From Hemileia vastatrix (lineage: Eukaryota > Basidiomycota > Pucciniomycetes > Pucciniales > Zaghouaniaceae): a DNA stretch of 64,000 nt. The position numbers and the translations under genes were made by a program. Positions 44,491 to 56,412 of this stretch are shown one piece after another. The notes beneath the pieces are model-generated. The model did not search any database and had not been told where the DNA came from. It worked only from the letters and a program-made list of their open reading frames with translations. Position 1 is the stretch's first letter, and every line of letters begins with the position of its first letter. The stretch covers positions 24,773,683-24,837,682 of the forward strand of contig JASXTE010000002.1 of the NCBI GenBank assembly GCA_030280995.1, given 5' to 3'.

Positions 44491-44819
44491 GTAAGCTATT
44501 TTCATTTTCAACTGTGATTCTTTGAGACTGAATTTGAAATACTTTTAGCTTGGCTGTTCCTGAGAGCAGCATCTAGATGGGCGAAAATATCTTCATAATC
44601 ATCTTGTAATTACATGTAATTTTAATAAAATGTTTGATTTTCTTAGTTTGATTAAAAAATGTTTTTAGGTTAACAAGTACACAAAGGAAAAAAAAATTTA
44701 TTAGGCCCTTTAAAAGTTATTAACAAGGGGAAAATGTTAAAATTTGATATATAAGGTGTACTTATCCCCTCTTTTCCCTATTTCCCCTGATTTGTACATA
44801 TTTTTAATTACCACAAACA
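44491..44819. other. spacer between SNF2-like gene and gene X
   Basis: AT-rich; no gene. It should contain the SNF2 terminator and the gene X promoter; nothing definite seen. Confidence 0.4.
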
Positions 44820-45881
44820 ATGTCTTCATGTAAGTTTCCTATTTGATAGGCTATAATTTTTTCACTAATGTAAAATTTTAGATTCTACTTTAATACCAGC
44901 AACAGGTTTCAAAAGCTCTAGGGAATTCAATAAAATTCTTGCTTAAATAGGTGTTCCCAACTCCAAGGCTACCTCAACAGCTTCTATGATTGATTTTATA
45001 AAGATTATCCTTGGGAAATGCAAGAAAGAAGATACTTATCCATCTTCTCCGACTGTTTCTGAAATCTCCTCTCTTGTCAATCCTTTACCTTCTACTTCCC
45101 TTCCAACAATATCCGAAGCAACTGAAACCATGGAGGAACTGCAGTTATTTCCCTCTGGGCGGCGAAAAACAATTCCACTTGTTTTTCATCATATTTGTCA
45201 TAATGATGCTAAAGCAGTTGGAATACCTCGACTATGCTTTTCTATGAATGATGACACAGAATGGAATCAATTGGTTATCTCTCATCTGGCAAAGCACTAT
45301 TGCTATGCCTTCAAAAACCAGGCATTTCGATATTATGTCTTTGATCATAATGAGTACCAAGAAGATTTTGTGCCACTCATAATAGAACAATGGCTCCGCA
45401 CCCAACAGGGACAGTCCAGATCACCTCCAATTTTCTGTCCTGGAAAAAAAATAAGGAAACTAGCAGAAAAGTGAGTCAAGTTTTTTTTTTCTAGAGGAAC
45501 TTCCATTGAAACTCTACTTCAGTTACAAAAATCTTGGCTCCATACTGCGATATCTGTACTGGATCAAGAATATCTCTTCTTATTTGATAACCCAAATTAT
45601 CACTCTGACACTGAGCAGGATGAGGAAGGAAATCTTTGGAAGAGAAAATTGAAATGGCGATCAGCTGAACTTTCCAATTTTTATTCCCAGATTGATCAGA
45701 TTACTTTGAATAAGTTAAGAGGAACCAGAAAATGTAAATCTTTGTATAAACATGTTGTTTCACTTAGAAAAGAATCATCCATTATGTCAGAAACATCATC
45801 TTGTCCAAGTAATATTCCACTGTGTTGCTATAATACTGATTCATTAACTACATCACAGTTTTTCTTGCTATGCAGGAATTG
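44820..45881 (+). pseudogene. unknown gene X of the transposon
   Basis: A 10-nt first exon (ATGTCTTCAT) splices to STLIPATGFKSSREFNKILA. An in-frame TAA (near 44,944) is followed by MIDFIKIILGKCKKED, a Ser/Pro-rich linker, and a globular part (IPLVFHHICHNDAKAVGIPR, HLAKHYCYAFKNQAFRYYVF). A second junction at about 45,471-45,494 joins AEK to GTSIETLLQLQKSWLHTAIS in frame. The last part carries NLWKRKLKWRSAELSNFYSQ and ends at 45,881. Not recognised. It lies between helicase and transposase on the same strand, so a role in the same transposition machinery is likely by position only. Confidence 0.5.
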
Positions 45882-46723
45882 ATCCTTTAAAATACCCTCT
45901 CTTTTACATTTATTATAATATTTATTCTATTATTTATAACCTTATTTATTTTAAAATATGTGTACATTCAATAGCAACAAGAAAAATTATTTCACTGTAT
46001 TAATGAATTTTGCAATTTTTAATTTTATCCATTCACAAGAATTCCTTGAATGATGAAAAAATTTAAAAAAAAACACTGAATATCATTTTTCATAATTGCA
46101 CCTGAAAGATTACCTTTGAATGGTATAATTTTTAAGTTTTGACATGTCATTGCTTAAATATCATTTTAAATTAATAACTTCTTTCATTTAAATTCTATTC
46201 ACTCCATAAACGTGATTTTAGAAATAAATTATATGGTTCATTATCTATGGTTAAGCTGAATATACAAATATGATTTTTGAACAAAATTTTCCTTTTTCAT
46301 TTTACTAACAATATAAATTACAGTCTTTAAATTTTAAATTATACTTCCTTTTTTCATTGACCAAAATACTCAGAGAATCATGCAGTACAACAAAAAGTAC
46401 TCTAATTTTTAAATGAAAAAAGTTTAGTATCTTGTCAACAATTTCTTATACATGTATGTTCAATATACCTGATTGATTATGGCACAGAATTTTTTACTTG
46501 TATCTGTATCTTCTACCATGCAGTTCATGCAATTTCATGCTCCTACACCTTTAATATTAAACCCATGAAACTTGAAAAAAAAATTAATTCAATTTAGTAT
46601 ATTATTCAAATTGAATAATCAGTTATGATAAATATTTTGGCATGGAATACATCAAATTTCATTTCCCCCTTGTTCCTCTATCACCACCATCCTAAGTATT
46701 ATATTTTCATAAGCCATTTAAAA
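45882..46723. other. AT-rich spacer before the transposase gene
   Basis: No gene or repeat seen; ends at the transposase start. Confidence 0.5.
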
Positions 46724-49700
46724 ATGCCAACTAAGTACAAGATTTGCATTTGCTCTGAACTTGGCTGTGATAAAAAGACATTTCCTAACCTAATGGTGAA
46801 ATTGAAAGAGGTGTTTCAATGTCTTCTATAACATTTTATAAACATCAACAAAAAAATTTGCTCTTTAAAAAAATCAAGAAAGACAATCACCAACAATTTC
46901 CAACATTCCATCCTCTCTTCCTTCAACCTCCCATCCTGAAGTAACTTTGAGTTCACGTCAAATTGCCAGCACTTCACAACAAAGAATCCCCCTCTCAGAA
47001 GAGGTATGCAAATGAATTATTCTCTAATTTTATATCATTTCTAACCACCAAAATAATTTTTATCATCATAGCCAACCCACCAACCCATTTTAACACCTGA
47101 TACTTTGAATACCAACTCAACTACCCCTATTTTAAGAAAATCTAATATCTCAAAATCATCTAGTTCGTCGAACTCGAATTTCACACGTGTTGATTCCTCT
47201 TATTTTTCTCCACCTGCTCTTGCCCATCTCTCACCTTATATTCTCTTTACCCTCATTGAAATCGCTCATGGCCACTTGTTACAAAACCTATCTAGGGACC
47301 AAATTGAAATAAGAATTAAAGCTGAATTTTTCAAAATTCAACTAATTTCCAGAAGTTTTGGAAATCCTGCTAGTTTTGAACAAGAAAATCAATTACTTCC
47401 ACACGATATATACACTATTATACAGAGACTTAATCTCGAAGCCCCTTTAAAAATGTTACTCTGTTGTCCGAATTGCTTTCATCAACCTTTCAAATCAGTC
47501 AATGAGTACAAATATGATCATAGTCACTGCAAACAACTTCTACTAAATCCCATTCCTAAGAAGGATGAATATTTGCTGATATGCAACTACCCCTTGTTCA
47601 AAGTGAAAAATAATAAATCCTTACCAGCACAAACTTATACAACTCAGTCCCTTATATCTTGTCTTGCACGTCTTCTACTTCTTCCTGGATTTGAGGATGA
47701 TCTTGACACTTCTTTGAGAAGACCACGGCAGACACGTGGAAAAATGTGTGACGTATGGGATGAGTCGGTGTGGAAAGAATTTAAAGATTCTAGTGGAGGT
47801 TATTTTACAAAAAAAAGTGGGAATTTGGTTTTTAGTTTGTATATGGATTGGTTTAATCCATTTGGGAACAAAATCGGTGGTCATAATAAGGTATCATTTG
47901 GTTCAATCATACTGATTTGTCTCAATCTCCCACCTCATTTACGATATAAAAAGCAACATGTCTTTTTGGCCGGAATTACACCTGGGCCTCATGAACCCAG
48001 TTTGGACCATTGTAATTACGTTATTACACCACTTTTGGACAAACTTCTTGCCTTGTGGAAAGGATGTTTTTTCTCCAAGACTTATAATCACCCAAATGGA
48101 CGGTTAATCCATGCAGCAATATTTCCTTTGATTGGCGATCTTCCAGCTATCCAGAAGCTTTCAGGATTTTCCAGCTATAGCTCTAACATCCCATCCCATT
48201 TTTACTACATTTCAAAGGAGGAACTGAAATCTGGAAAAACTCCTTCTGAATTTCTTTCTCGGACTGATTCTCACCATCGCACATACACTCTCAAATGGAA
48301 AACTGCTTCCAGTGCAAAAGAAAGGAAAGAAATCTTGGAGAGTAAAGGTTTACGATATTCATCACTTCTTCAGCTTCCATATTGGAAACTAATTTCATTT
48401 GTTGGAATTGATTTTATGCACTGCTTACTCCTTGGAATGGCAAAGGACTTCAGCAAAACATACCTTCAGATACATGTGGCTGGAGAAAGAATTCAAAAAC
48501 AAAAGAAAAATATATCAAAAAGAGGCTTTAATGATTTCGATCCAAATCCTTCCATATCAAGCCAAAATTCATTTTCTAGTGCCTCTAGTAATTTCATATA
48601 TTCGTTTTCAACTGAAAAGAAAAAATAAAAGTCTCCTTCTTACCCTCATTCATCCTCTCAACCTTTGAGAAAATCTAATAAATCAAAAAGTTCTGTTTGT
48701 GTACTTATACCTCTGCAAAAAATTTTTAAACGTAAACATTCTCATCAAGATAGTTTTCATGAGCAGGTCAAGAAAGTAAAAACGGTTGGTCCATCAAAAA
48801 GTCACAATCAATTTCCTAAAGATATCTGTTTAGATGAAAATGATTCTAGATGCAATTTTTCCAGTTCAAGTAAGTTAAAATGAGCTATTATTAGATGAAA
48901 ATTGTATCTCAAAATATTTTTGTAGATCACACCTTTTAGAAGTATTCAGATTTATCAAGACCCAAATTCACTTTGAAAACAGCACAAAACCCAGATGCAT
49001 CAACAGATAATTTGTGTCTACAATCGAGTGAATTGTTAATTGTTCAAACCTGTTTCCGCAATACTAAGACCCCTTCATGGCTAACCCGTGTTCCTAGTAG
49101 TCTAGGAGAGGCTGGTACAAATCTTAAAGCTGCTGAATGGTTTGTACTATGTAAAATTTACTATGTGGCAGCTTTGATACCAGTTTGGGCTATTGAAAAT
49201 TCTGACGCACGAGAGAAGAATTAATTAAATTTCTTTCACTGATGGTTTCAATAATCAATATTCTGACTTCCTTGGAGATATGTGAAGCTCAAATTTCATC
49301 TCTTCAAAGTCAGTTAAAAGATTATATGAAGTGTCTTAAGGAATTTTGGCCAGATATCAATATAAAGCCAAACATCCACTTAGCACAACATTTTCCTGAA
49401 GTTCTGAGAAGATTTGGGCCAGCACCATCAACTGCAGCATGGGCCCACAAGCGTATAAATGGAATGTTAAGCTCCATTCCAACCAAGAAGAAAACATGTA
49501 TGTTTTCCTTAATTAAAGCTACTTAACTTTATTAATTTCATTTTTTTAAAGATCAAATGGACAAGACCATTATGAAAAGGTTTATTTCGACCGGTCAGCT
49601 TCAATCATTAATGGACAGAACTAATGATCGACTTGAGAATGAAATGAAAAATGTCATCAGTTCAGAGAAAAGAAAAATTCCCTCAAAATCATCTCAACTA

Positions 49701-50216
49701 CTGTGTGAAGACTATGAATTGTGGGTAGAGTATCTCAACATGATTGATGGTAAAAAAATATTTTCCAGTATTTTTACAAAAGATCAACCATCTTTTTCAT
49801 CTCAAATTCTATCACCTCAAATTATTGAAGTAGATAACTTGTTACTGGATGGAAAAAACTACTCATTATATTCAACAAATCAAGGAAATGGCAATGTTGA
49901 GGTAAACTCATCAAAAGGAAATGTTGTTGGGGTTATATTGAAAATGTGGCAGTCAACAAAATTTTCAGGTCAAAATTTTATTTTAGTTGGCTTATATGAC
50001 ATTGTGGATCCTAAAATTGAAAATCCTTATTTAAAAGCTGGGCTTAATGTTTTTTGGTGTTATGATAAATGGTCAAAAAAAGTATTTATGAATAGCAAGG
50101 AAATTATTGGTCATGTTTCAAAAACTACACATCCTAGTGGTTTTGCAAATGTTTTCTCAAATACTTGTTGTATGATATCATTAAAAAATATAGCCAGCAG
50201 CTATTCTGATTTTTAA
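46724..50216 (+). pseudogene. tnp2-type transposase (CACTA-like)
   Basis: Begins MPTKYKICICSELGCDKKTF at about 46,724. Exons follow near 46,870-47,003, 47,070-48,865, 48,925-49,498 and 49,552-50,216, with AT-rich introns. The core reads CCPNCFHQ, then GNLVFSLYMDWFNPFGNKIG, IILICLNLPPHLRYKKQHVF and LAGITPGPHEPSLDHCNYVI, the signature stretch of fungal tnp2 proteins; the DWFNP Asp is a candidate catalytic residue. Later come VGIDFMHCLLLGMAKDF and FGPAPSTAAWAHKRINGMLS, and YQMDKTIMKRF across an intron. It cuts and joins the terminal repeats. Damage: stop at 48,626 and at least one frame change near 49,205-49,225. The family call is firm, exon edges less so. Confidence 0.85.
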
Positions 50217-50409
50217 TGTGGTTTCAGAATTGTATATTTTTTGTGGACAATAAATATATATACAAATATTTACTGTCAGTGATTGAGCTAACTAATAAAA
50301 GTAAAAAGTATGGACTCCAAATTTCACTCCTTGATTCATGAGAGGCAGTTTTGAATATGGATCACTTGAAGTTCTAACCAGGTTACAGCAAGGTTAGTCA
50401 GAAATACAA
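50217..50409. other. right subterminal region with RT-like remnant
   Basis: Short non-coding end. 50,340-50,397 can be read as a gypsy RT-like LTRLQQG segment; see findings. Confidence 0.4.
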
Positions 50410-50451
50410 AAAAACGACTTGCCTACAAGTCCTAATTTTTTCCCCCCTGTG
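50410..50451 (-). repeat. right terminal inverted repeat
   Basis: Partner of 32,610-32,651; ends CCCCCCTGTG, then the AGG duplication. Confidence 0.93.
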
Positions 50452-52774
50452 AGGAAGGATCATTGCTGAAAAGCAGAAGAAGAAGGTGCTTACATGGCCA
50501 AGACCAAGAAATACTATGGAAGTTAGATGGTTTTAAGGCATCTGTACATATGTAAGAATGTTTATTTGAGATTTCGCTTCGCTGTCTTCACCTTTAAGGC
50601 ACTTAAAAAGGAAAGATGTTGTATGGGATTTGACAGAGGAATGAGAAGAGTCATTTGAGTCATTAAAAAGGATTGTGGGAAAAGATATCCTTTTGAAAAG
50701 ATTGGAATATGGACCAGGCACTGGGAAAATTACTCTAGCGGTGGATTCTAGTGTGTCTGCAGTAGGTGCAGTTTTGATGCAGGAGGATGAGGAAGGTAAT
50801 GAAAGACCTGTCCTTTAGGAATCTAAGACTTTTACTAAAGTGGAGTCTAGGTACTCTCAGTCTAAGCTGGAGCTATGCGGATTAGAAAAAATACTTAAGA
50901 AGCTACAGTGGATGCTTTGGGGGAAACATTTTGAGTTGCAGGTTGATGCACTATCAATGGTGAAAATGATTAGTATCCTGAGTTTACCAGATGTGCCCAT
51001 GAATAGGTGGGTGGCGCAGATTAATTTATTTTCTTTTGAATTAGTGCATAAGCCGTGGAAGTCCTTCAAGATTCCAGATTCATTATCTAGAAGGCCATTG
51101 TATGAAGAAAATTCAGAAGCCAAGGAATTTGAAGAAGATAAATGATGGGTAAGCAGGATAGATTATTGTTATGAAGGATTTGATAGAGGCTTCGGCGAAG
51201 ACAATAAACTATTAACATTATGGGGAGTCCGCAAAGACAATAAACTAGTAACCTTATGGGGAGTCCACAAAGACAATAAACTATGTAATTATGATACAAA
51301 GGATTTCTGTAGAAAAGGTAGTCTGCAACTGTATTTAGAGAATGCTGAAGTTAATGTATCAACAAGGAGTGCACTAGACAAGACAGAAGAAGAGTCAGAT
51401 GACAAAGACAACTCAAGGGGAAGTCAAGATATTAATACTCATTCAGAGAATGGAGAGTATTCTGAAGATGAGGCACCTGCTGATGAGGAAGCAGAATTGC
51501 TAAGGTTATATCTGGAAGATAGTAGTCGACCAGATTTTTGTGATGAAAAGGTTTGGCGCAATATTGAAAAGCTTGCTAAAAGCTCTTTTATTTAAGATGG
51601 GAAGTTATGGAGGAATCAGTCTTCTTTTCCTCAGTTAGTCATTCAAACTAGGGAAAGAAAGGTGAAAATACTCAGGGAGTTTCATGAGAATTTAGGTCAT
51701 AGAGGTCAGGATGAGACATATTGCAGATTCAGGGAATGATTCTGGTGGCCCAATATGAAGAAGGAAGTAAGGGATTGGGTTAGATCTCCTCCAGAATGTC
51801 AGCGCAGAAGTTACAGAGAGCCAAAAGAGAAAGGTAGAGTGATGAGTGAAGATACTGTTTTTGGTAGGATCAGCTTAGACACAGCTCATATAAAAGAAGG
51901 GCACTTTAAATACTTGGTAGTAGCCAGGGATAATCTATCAGGATGGGTCAAAGAGGAGCTTTTTGTAAACCTTAAGGCAAGTAATGTAGCTGAATTCTTA
52001 AAGAGAGAATGGATATATAGATATGGGGTAATGAAGATGGTAACCGTGGATGGAGGCACTAAATTTGCTGGGGAATTCAAAGATTTAGTCAAAGATATAG
52101 GTGCTAAGCTACGAGTTGCAAAACCATATTATCCTGAAGAAGAAGGAATGATAGAAAGAGGGCATCAAGTTATAAAGGATGTGCTGGTTAAGTTATGTGG
52201 AAATAATGGTGCGAAGTGGAAGAAATATTTACCATTAGTTTTGTTTAAAGATAGGATTTCAGTTAAAAGGACAACTGGGTTTTCACCGTATGAACTTATG
52301 TTTGGTCAAAGAGTGGTACTACCTATTCATTTAGAGGCTGGATCTTTTCTAGGATGTGATTGGGATCAAGTGCGCTTGGCTGAATATTTAATTTTAGCAA
52401 GTGTGGCACAACTTGAAAGGAAGGATGAGTTTGTGACAAAGGCATATGATAGAATGATGCAGATCCGGGACAAATAAGTTTAATATTGGGATGAGAGCTT
52501 AGTGCATAGATTGAGGAGGCCATTTAACCTAGTAGATTTGGTTTTGGTCCATAATAGAAGTCTAGAAAGCCAATGGGGTAAAATGTTTTCTGACAGATTG
52601 AATGGTCCTTATAGGATAAGGAAGCAAATAACTGGAGGGTCTTATTTACTGGAGGAATTGGATGGTGCTGAATGGAAGCGGCATGTAGCAGCAGATCAGA
52701 TCAAAAGATTCTACCCAAGGGATGCTCCAGTAGTACAGGATAGCCTCCAGAATGAGGGAAAACTACCAGAATAA
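50452..52774 (+). pseudogene. Gyp-A pol: RT end, RNase H, integrase, GPY/F
   Basis: RIIAEKQKKKVLTWPRPRNT continues RT. RNase H (YSQSKLELCGLEK, LQVDALSMVKM) spans about 50,730-51,145. An acidic linker follows, then integrase from 51,535 with HENLGHRGQDE, PPECQRRSY (the first Cys of the pair is Pro), Asp in DTAHIKEG, Asp in TVDGGTKF, Glu in EEGMIERGHQ, and GPYRIRKQ. Stops near 50,535, 50,568, 51,143, 51,595, 51,737 and 52,475 kill it. Integrase lacks the intact zinc site seen in copy 1. Confidence 0.88.
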
Positions 52775-52797
52775 CCTCTGGGATGAGGTTAAACTAA
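52746..52797 (+). other. CCTC/GAGG stem-loop pair, Gyp-A copy 2
   Basis: CCTC-CAGAAT-GAGG-GAAAAC and CCTC-TGGGAT-GAGG-TTAAAC, at the same places as in copy 1. Loop bases differ while both stems are kept. Confidence 0.6.
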
Positions 52798-53309
52798 CAA
52801 GTTATGTGCAAGGTTTATTTTTCTAAGAGGACTCACAAGAGGCTTTGATGCAGTTGTGACGGGTAGAGGGAACTAACTGAAAGTTAGAAGGACTATGGCT
52901 GAACAGGCAACTGGCATAAGTCTCAGATGAGGGCATAGAGAAAATGGAATCTTATATTTTAATTGTTTGAGGAGACATGACAAAATTGGTAAACGGATTG
53001 AAGTAGATGTGTACCATGTAAACATAAAGGATGCTGGGAATTTAGCCAATGGGTCAATCAACCAGGAGTGGAATAACAATTTATAGATGGGGCCCACTAC
53101 AGTTCAATGACTTATTTACATCATGTATTATTGTATTGCAGTAAAGATGGTAAAATTTTAATGTTTAAAGTTTATTCTATGATTTCTTTTACAGGGTTTA
53201 TAGTCTTTTAAAGAAAGTAGAGGGAGCAAAGTTGGGAGCTCCAATATTTAAAAGACAACTAATATTGAAGACAGGTGTAAAAGAATAGCACCGTGTCTAG
53301 GATGTTTAT

Positions 53310-54178
53310 TTAAAGGCATAGCAGAAATATTGGAAAAAGAAGGCTTATAGGGAAAACACTAGTGGGTTGTTCAGTTTCGTTGTTAAAGCTATAAGGATAT
53401 CCTTTCCATTCTTCAGACATGACAAAGCAACAAGGATTGGTAGGGAATCCAAGAATAGTCAAAGAACTGATTTCATTCATTAGCTGACCTATCATTTTTA
53501 AGTGGGTATAGCAAGCCTTGAGCTCAGCATCAGAAAAGGGGTGGATGATTATAAGATAGAGACATAGTTTTGTATATAAGGCAGAGTCTGGAAAACATTT
53601 GCATGGAATGTATGAAAGGTAATGGAATAGGAACCCATCCAAGAAAGATGGATTCTCTGAAGCCTACAAGTTAGATCAGGAGTCAGTAGGTAATGAAGGC
53701 GTAAGTATAGTGAAAGAAAATTATTTTCTAACAAGTTATGGGGGCACGCTGATGGCAAGGGGATAGTAACCGCGTCCGGAGCAGCTGTAGAGGCGCCAGA
53801 ATGCATAGATGCATTGGAGCTTGGGACAGAAGAAGGTGCAGTGCTAGGCTGAATGGATATTTTGCGCCTGAAAAAAGCGGGAAGTGATGATGATTTGTAA
53901 GGGACATCAGTAATGTGAGAACAATTAACGCTGGTAGGACTAGTAGTGGTTATTATAGGAGCTCTACCAGTGGAACTAGGAGGGAAATGAATGTAGCCAG
54001 TAGGCTGAGGAGTATTTTGATTTATGGAGGTGTTACAAGTCTTATGATATCTGAAACAATTATCTCAGGCAGGTCTAAAGGAGGAATACCCCTGAGGTCT
54101 AGAAAAGGTGCAATGTAAATTGAAACGTTTTCAGAAAGAGCACGTTTGATCTCTGGGAATGGTGCGGTATTGAGTCAT
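53310..54178 (-). pseudogene. Gyp-A antisense gene B, copy 2, degraded
   Basis: The minus strand reads MTQYRTIPRDQTCSF, then stops replacing two Cys codons, then CFRYHKTCNTSINQNTPQPTG. A variable middle is followed by the conserved C-terminal part PFSDAELKACYTHLKMIGQL and FVMSEEWKGYPYSF. It aligns with 7987-8924, including the intron position near 53,670-53,730. Substitutions keep the protein recognisable, but it can no longer be translated whole. Confidence 0.75.
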
Positions 54179-54549
54179 GATACTAAGATGATGGAAATTT
54201 TGATTATTAGATGGGCTATTAATAAGCTAAGAATGGCAAAATAGAAAATGTGTCAGTTGCGCAATGTCTGACTAGAGAACTGAATGGTCTCTAAGGAAAA
54301 TGTGAAGAATTCTCATCATAGAAAAAAGGAATCCATGGAAAAAGTGGAATCTGTGGCAGTAATGGGATAGTCAAATTGTGAAGATCTGAAGATTTCAAGG
54401 GAACTCATGCGTATATGAGGCAGAGGATGTATTTGCTGCTATAGGGAGCAGCGCTGATCTTAAGTTTTTTTTTTTTGTTTTCTGTCATTTCATCTTTCAG
54501 AGGCACTTAGTAAAAAAAGGGTCCGCTGGCACATTTGTTGACTGGAGGA

Positions 54550-55018
54550 GTAGTCTGTATGGGTGCAGGAAGTTTGATGGTCATCTGACTCATCATATCC
54601 AAGGTGGAGTCATCTGGATTTAGATGCGCAATGGTGGGTGGTCCATCATAGCTACACTTCTTCTTGCAACTTTTTCAAAAATTGCATGACTAAAATGATG
54701 AAAGAAATAGAGGTTAGTAATGATAGGATGAAAGAAATGGAAGTTAATAATGATAGGATAAACGAAAAGGAAGAAAAATGAAGGAAGACTCACATTAAAA
54801 TAAGTGTTGCCATGGCAGGCTTTTGAAAAGTGACAGGAGGTTATTCCATTTTTGATGCAGCGGGTGCATCTTGTCCTACCCATCAGTGTAGTAATTGGAA
54901 TCATGGGAGGAGTAGCAGGGGGCTGCGTTTGCACAAATTGTCAAATGGTGCCCACAAAGTTGGCATTATTTTCAGTATTAATTGTGGTACTGTATTCATT
55001 ATTTAAAAAGTTAAGATA
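54550..55018 (-). pseudogene. Gyp-A antisense gene A, copy 2, degraded
   Basis: Exon 1 reads RTRCTRCIKNGITSCHFSKA with the same upstream TGA (54,941-54,943) as copy 1. Exon 2 reads SCNF, a stop, KSCKKKCSYDGPPTIAHLNP. Copy 1 has Phe where this copy has Cys, and Cys where this copy has TGA. Together they show an ancestral C-x2-C-x6-C. Exon 3 of copy 1 is missing here. Confidence 0.7.
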
Positions 55019-55133
55019 ATATAAAAAGGTATAAAAAATTAGTAGAGGAAGAAGATGGATGATGGAGGAAGAATACACTGTAAAGCGGGGTGTATTCACA
55101 GGCTCCTGAGGATAATTGCAAGTAGAGGGAGGA

Positions 55134-56412
55134 TGTGGTACACGCATTTCAGGTAACTTATCTTTTGGACCAATCAGCTTGTGTATCCCAGGAAGAACAA
55201 AGGAGAAGCATATCACAGAAGATAGCACTATTATAAATATGTAGTTATGGTTTTAAAAGAACAAAGGGAAAGAGAAGCGCGGAAGAGGATTTAGGGTCTG
55301 TGTGCTTGGATTTTGCAGCAGGATGTGCTGTATAAAGGAATAATCAACTTAGGAGTGCAAGTGCTGAACATTATGGATTTGGATTTTCCAATAATTGTGT
55401 GTTATGCATTAAGGAAGGAATTATGGCACAAGGAAGGCCTCAAGTACATAGTATACTTCACCGCGGCTAGTGTGGTAACTTATTGAAATAGATAATGTAA
55501 GTTGCAGAGGCTAATCAGTTAAGTCAATTTTCAGAACTATGGACATAGTAATGAAACGAGGAGAATTGGGACTTGATCAAAAAATTACCCAAGATTTAAA
55601 GAGACTAGTATCAGTGCTGAAAGGTGACAACACGGGAGGCAGTGCTGAAATAATGCAAAGGTACAATCATAAGCGCGCATGTGGAACATGAGTGAAACAA
55701 GTAAATACTAGTTTTGGTAGGCTTAGGGTATGTTAAGATGCTTTAGTTATTACAAGCAGTGTATTTAGTTTCCTAATGAATTAGTTAGTATTTTGATAAT
55801 GTGGTGCTAGAAACAGCACTGGAGATCCACTAGGGAACTGTGTCTGGAGCGCTGAAAAATATAAGAAAGAAAGGCTATCTTATAGGAGTAGGAAGAGAGT
55901 TGTTATGTAGAAAAATTATTATTCAAATCAGTCATTTGATTACAAACATTAGAGCTTCATATTATATAATTTTGAAATATATTGTAAAATATAGTGATTT
56001 TGTCTATTTTGTGATTACTTTGATAAAAAGTTTGTGCCTCAGTGTGTGTGTTTCATATAGTTTGGTAGAAAAATTGCAACACAGAGGGAATATATAGATT
56101 CAGTAAGATATACTATTATTAGAGTTATTTTATTGCTATAATAAGGCATATTCAAATAAAGTGCTTCAAGTGGGAGTAGCTGTGGATATTAGCGCTTATT
56201 AAGAATAGAAATATCCAGATAGTAATATTTGTTTTTCCTTATCTTTAACCCATATCTCAACTTATAAGCTATCTAGTCAGGTATTAGTGTGCAAATTATT
56301 GCACTGTCTTTAAAATAAGAGTGGCACATGCTTCTTTATTGAAATTGAAAAGAAGAACCAACCCATCTCGCATTGTGTCTACTGCTTAGTACTTTAGAAC
56401 TCTGTACACCAG
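55134..56412 (+). repeat. Gyp-A copy 2 3' LTR
   Basis: Starts TGTGGTACACGC after GTAGAGGGAGGA. It is uninterrupted, so it serves as the empty-site reference for the Gyp-C and solo-LTR insertions in its 5' partner. The right end is approximate. Confidence 0.85.

Larger units (their letters stand above)
32610..50451. mobile_element. CACTA-like (EnSpm/tnp2) DNA transposon, 17,842 bp, with SNF2 helicase
   Basis: The ends are inverted repeats of 42 bp with two mismatches, starting CACAGGGGGGAAAAAA. AGG is duplicated at 32,607-32,609 and 50,452-50,454. Removing one AGG restores the Gyp-A RT frame exactly, which fixes the borders. Inside, left to right: a gene-free AT-rich zone, two minus-strand genes (34,964-37,016; 37,472-40,051), a palindrome array, then plus-strand SNF2-like (42,218-44,490), unknown (44,820-45,881) and tnp2 transposase (46,724-50,216) genes. 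A CAC terminus, a 3-bp duplication and a tnp2-type transposase define the CACTA superfamily. Every gene has at least one stop or frameshift. Confidence 0.93.
50452..55133 (+). mobile_element. Gyp-A copy 2, right internal part
   Basis: Resumes RT exactly at the AGG duplication, then RNase H, integrase, the stem-loop pair, and the antisense genes B and A, up to the purine tract before the 3' LTR. Collinear with Gyp-A copy 1. Confidence 0.9.

Noticed and set aside
46625..46723. Open frame upstream of MPTKYK as the transposase N-terminus
   Set aside because: AT-rich, hydrophobic and motif-free; the ATG at about 46,724 is followed by a Cys-containing N-terminus as in related proteins.
32607..50458. 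A 7-bp target duplication AGGAAGG for the large transposon
   Set aside because: AGGAAGG does occur on both sides, but only removal of a 3-bp AGG restores the RT frame CKEGRIIAEK as in Gyp-C.
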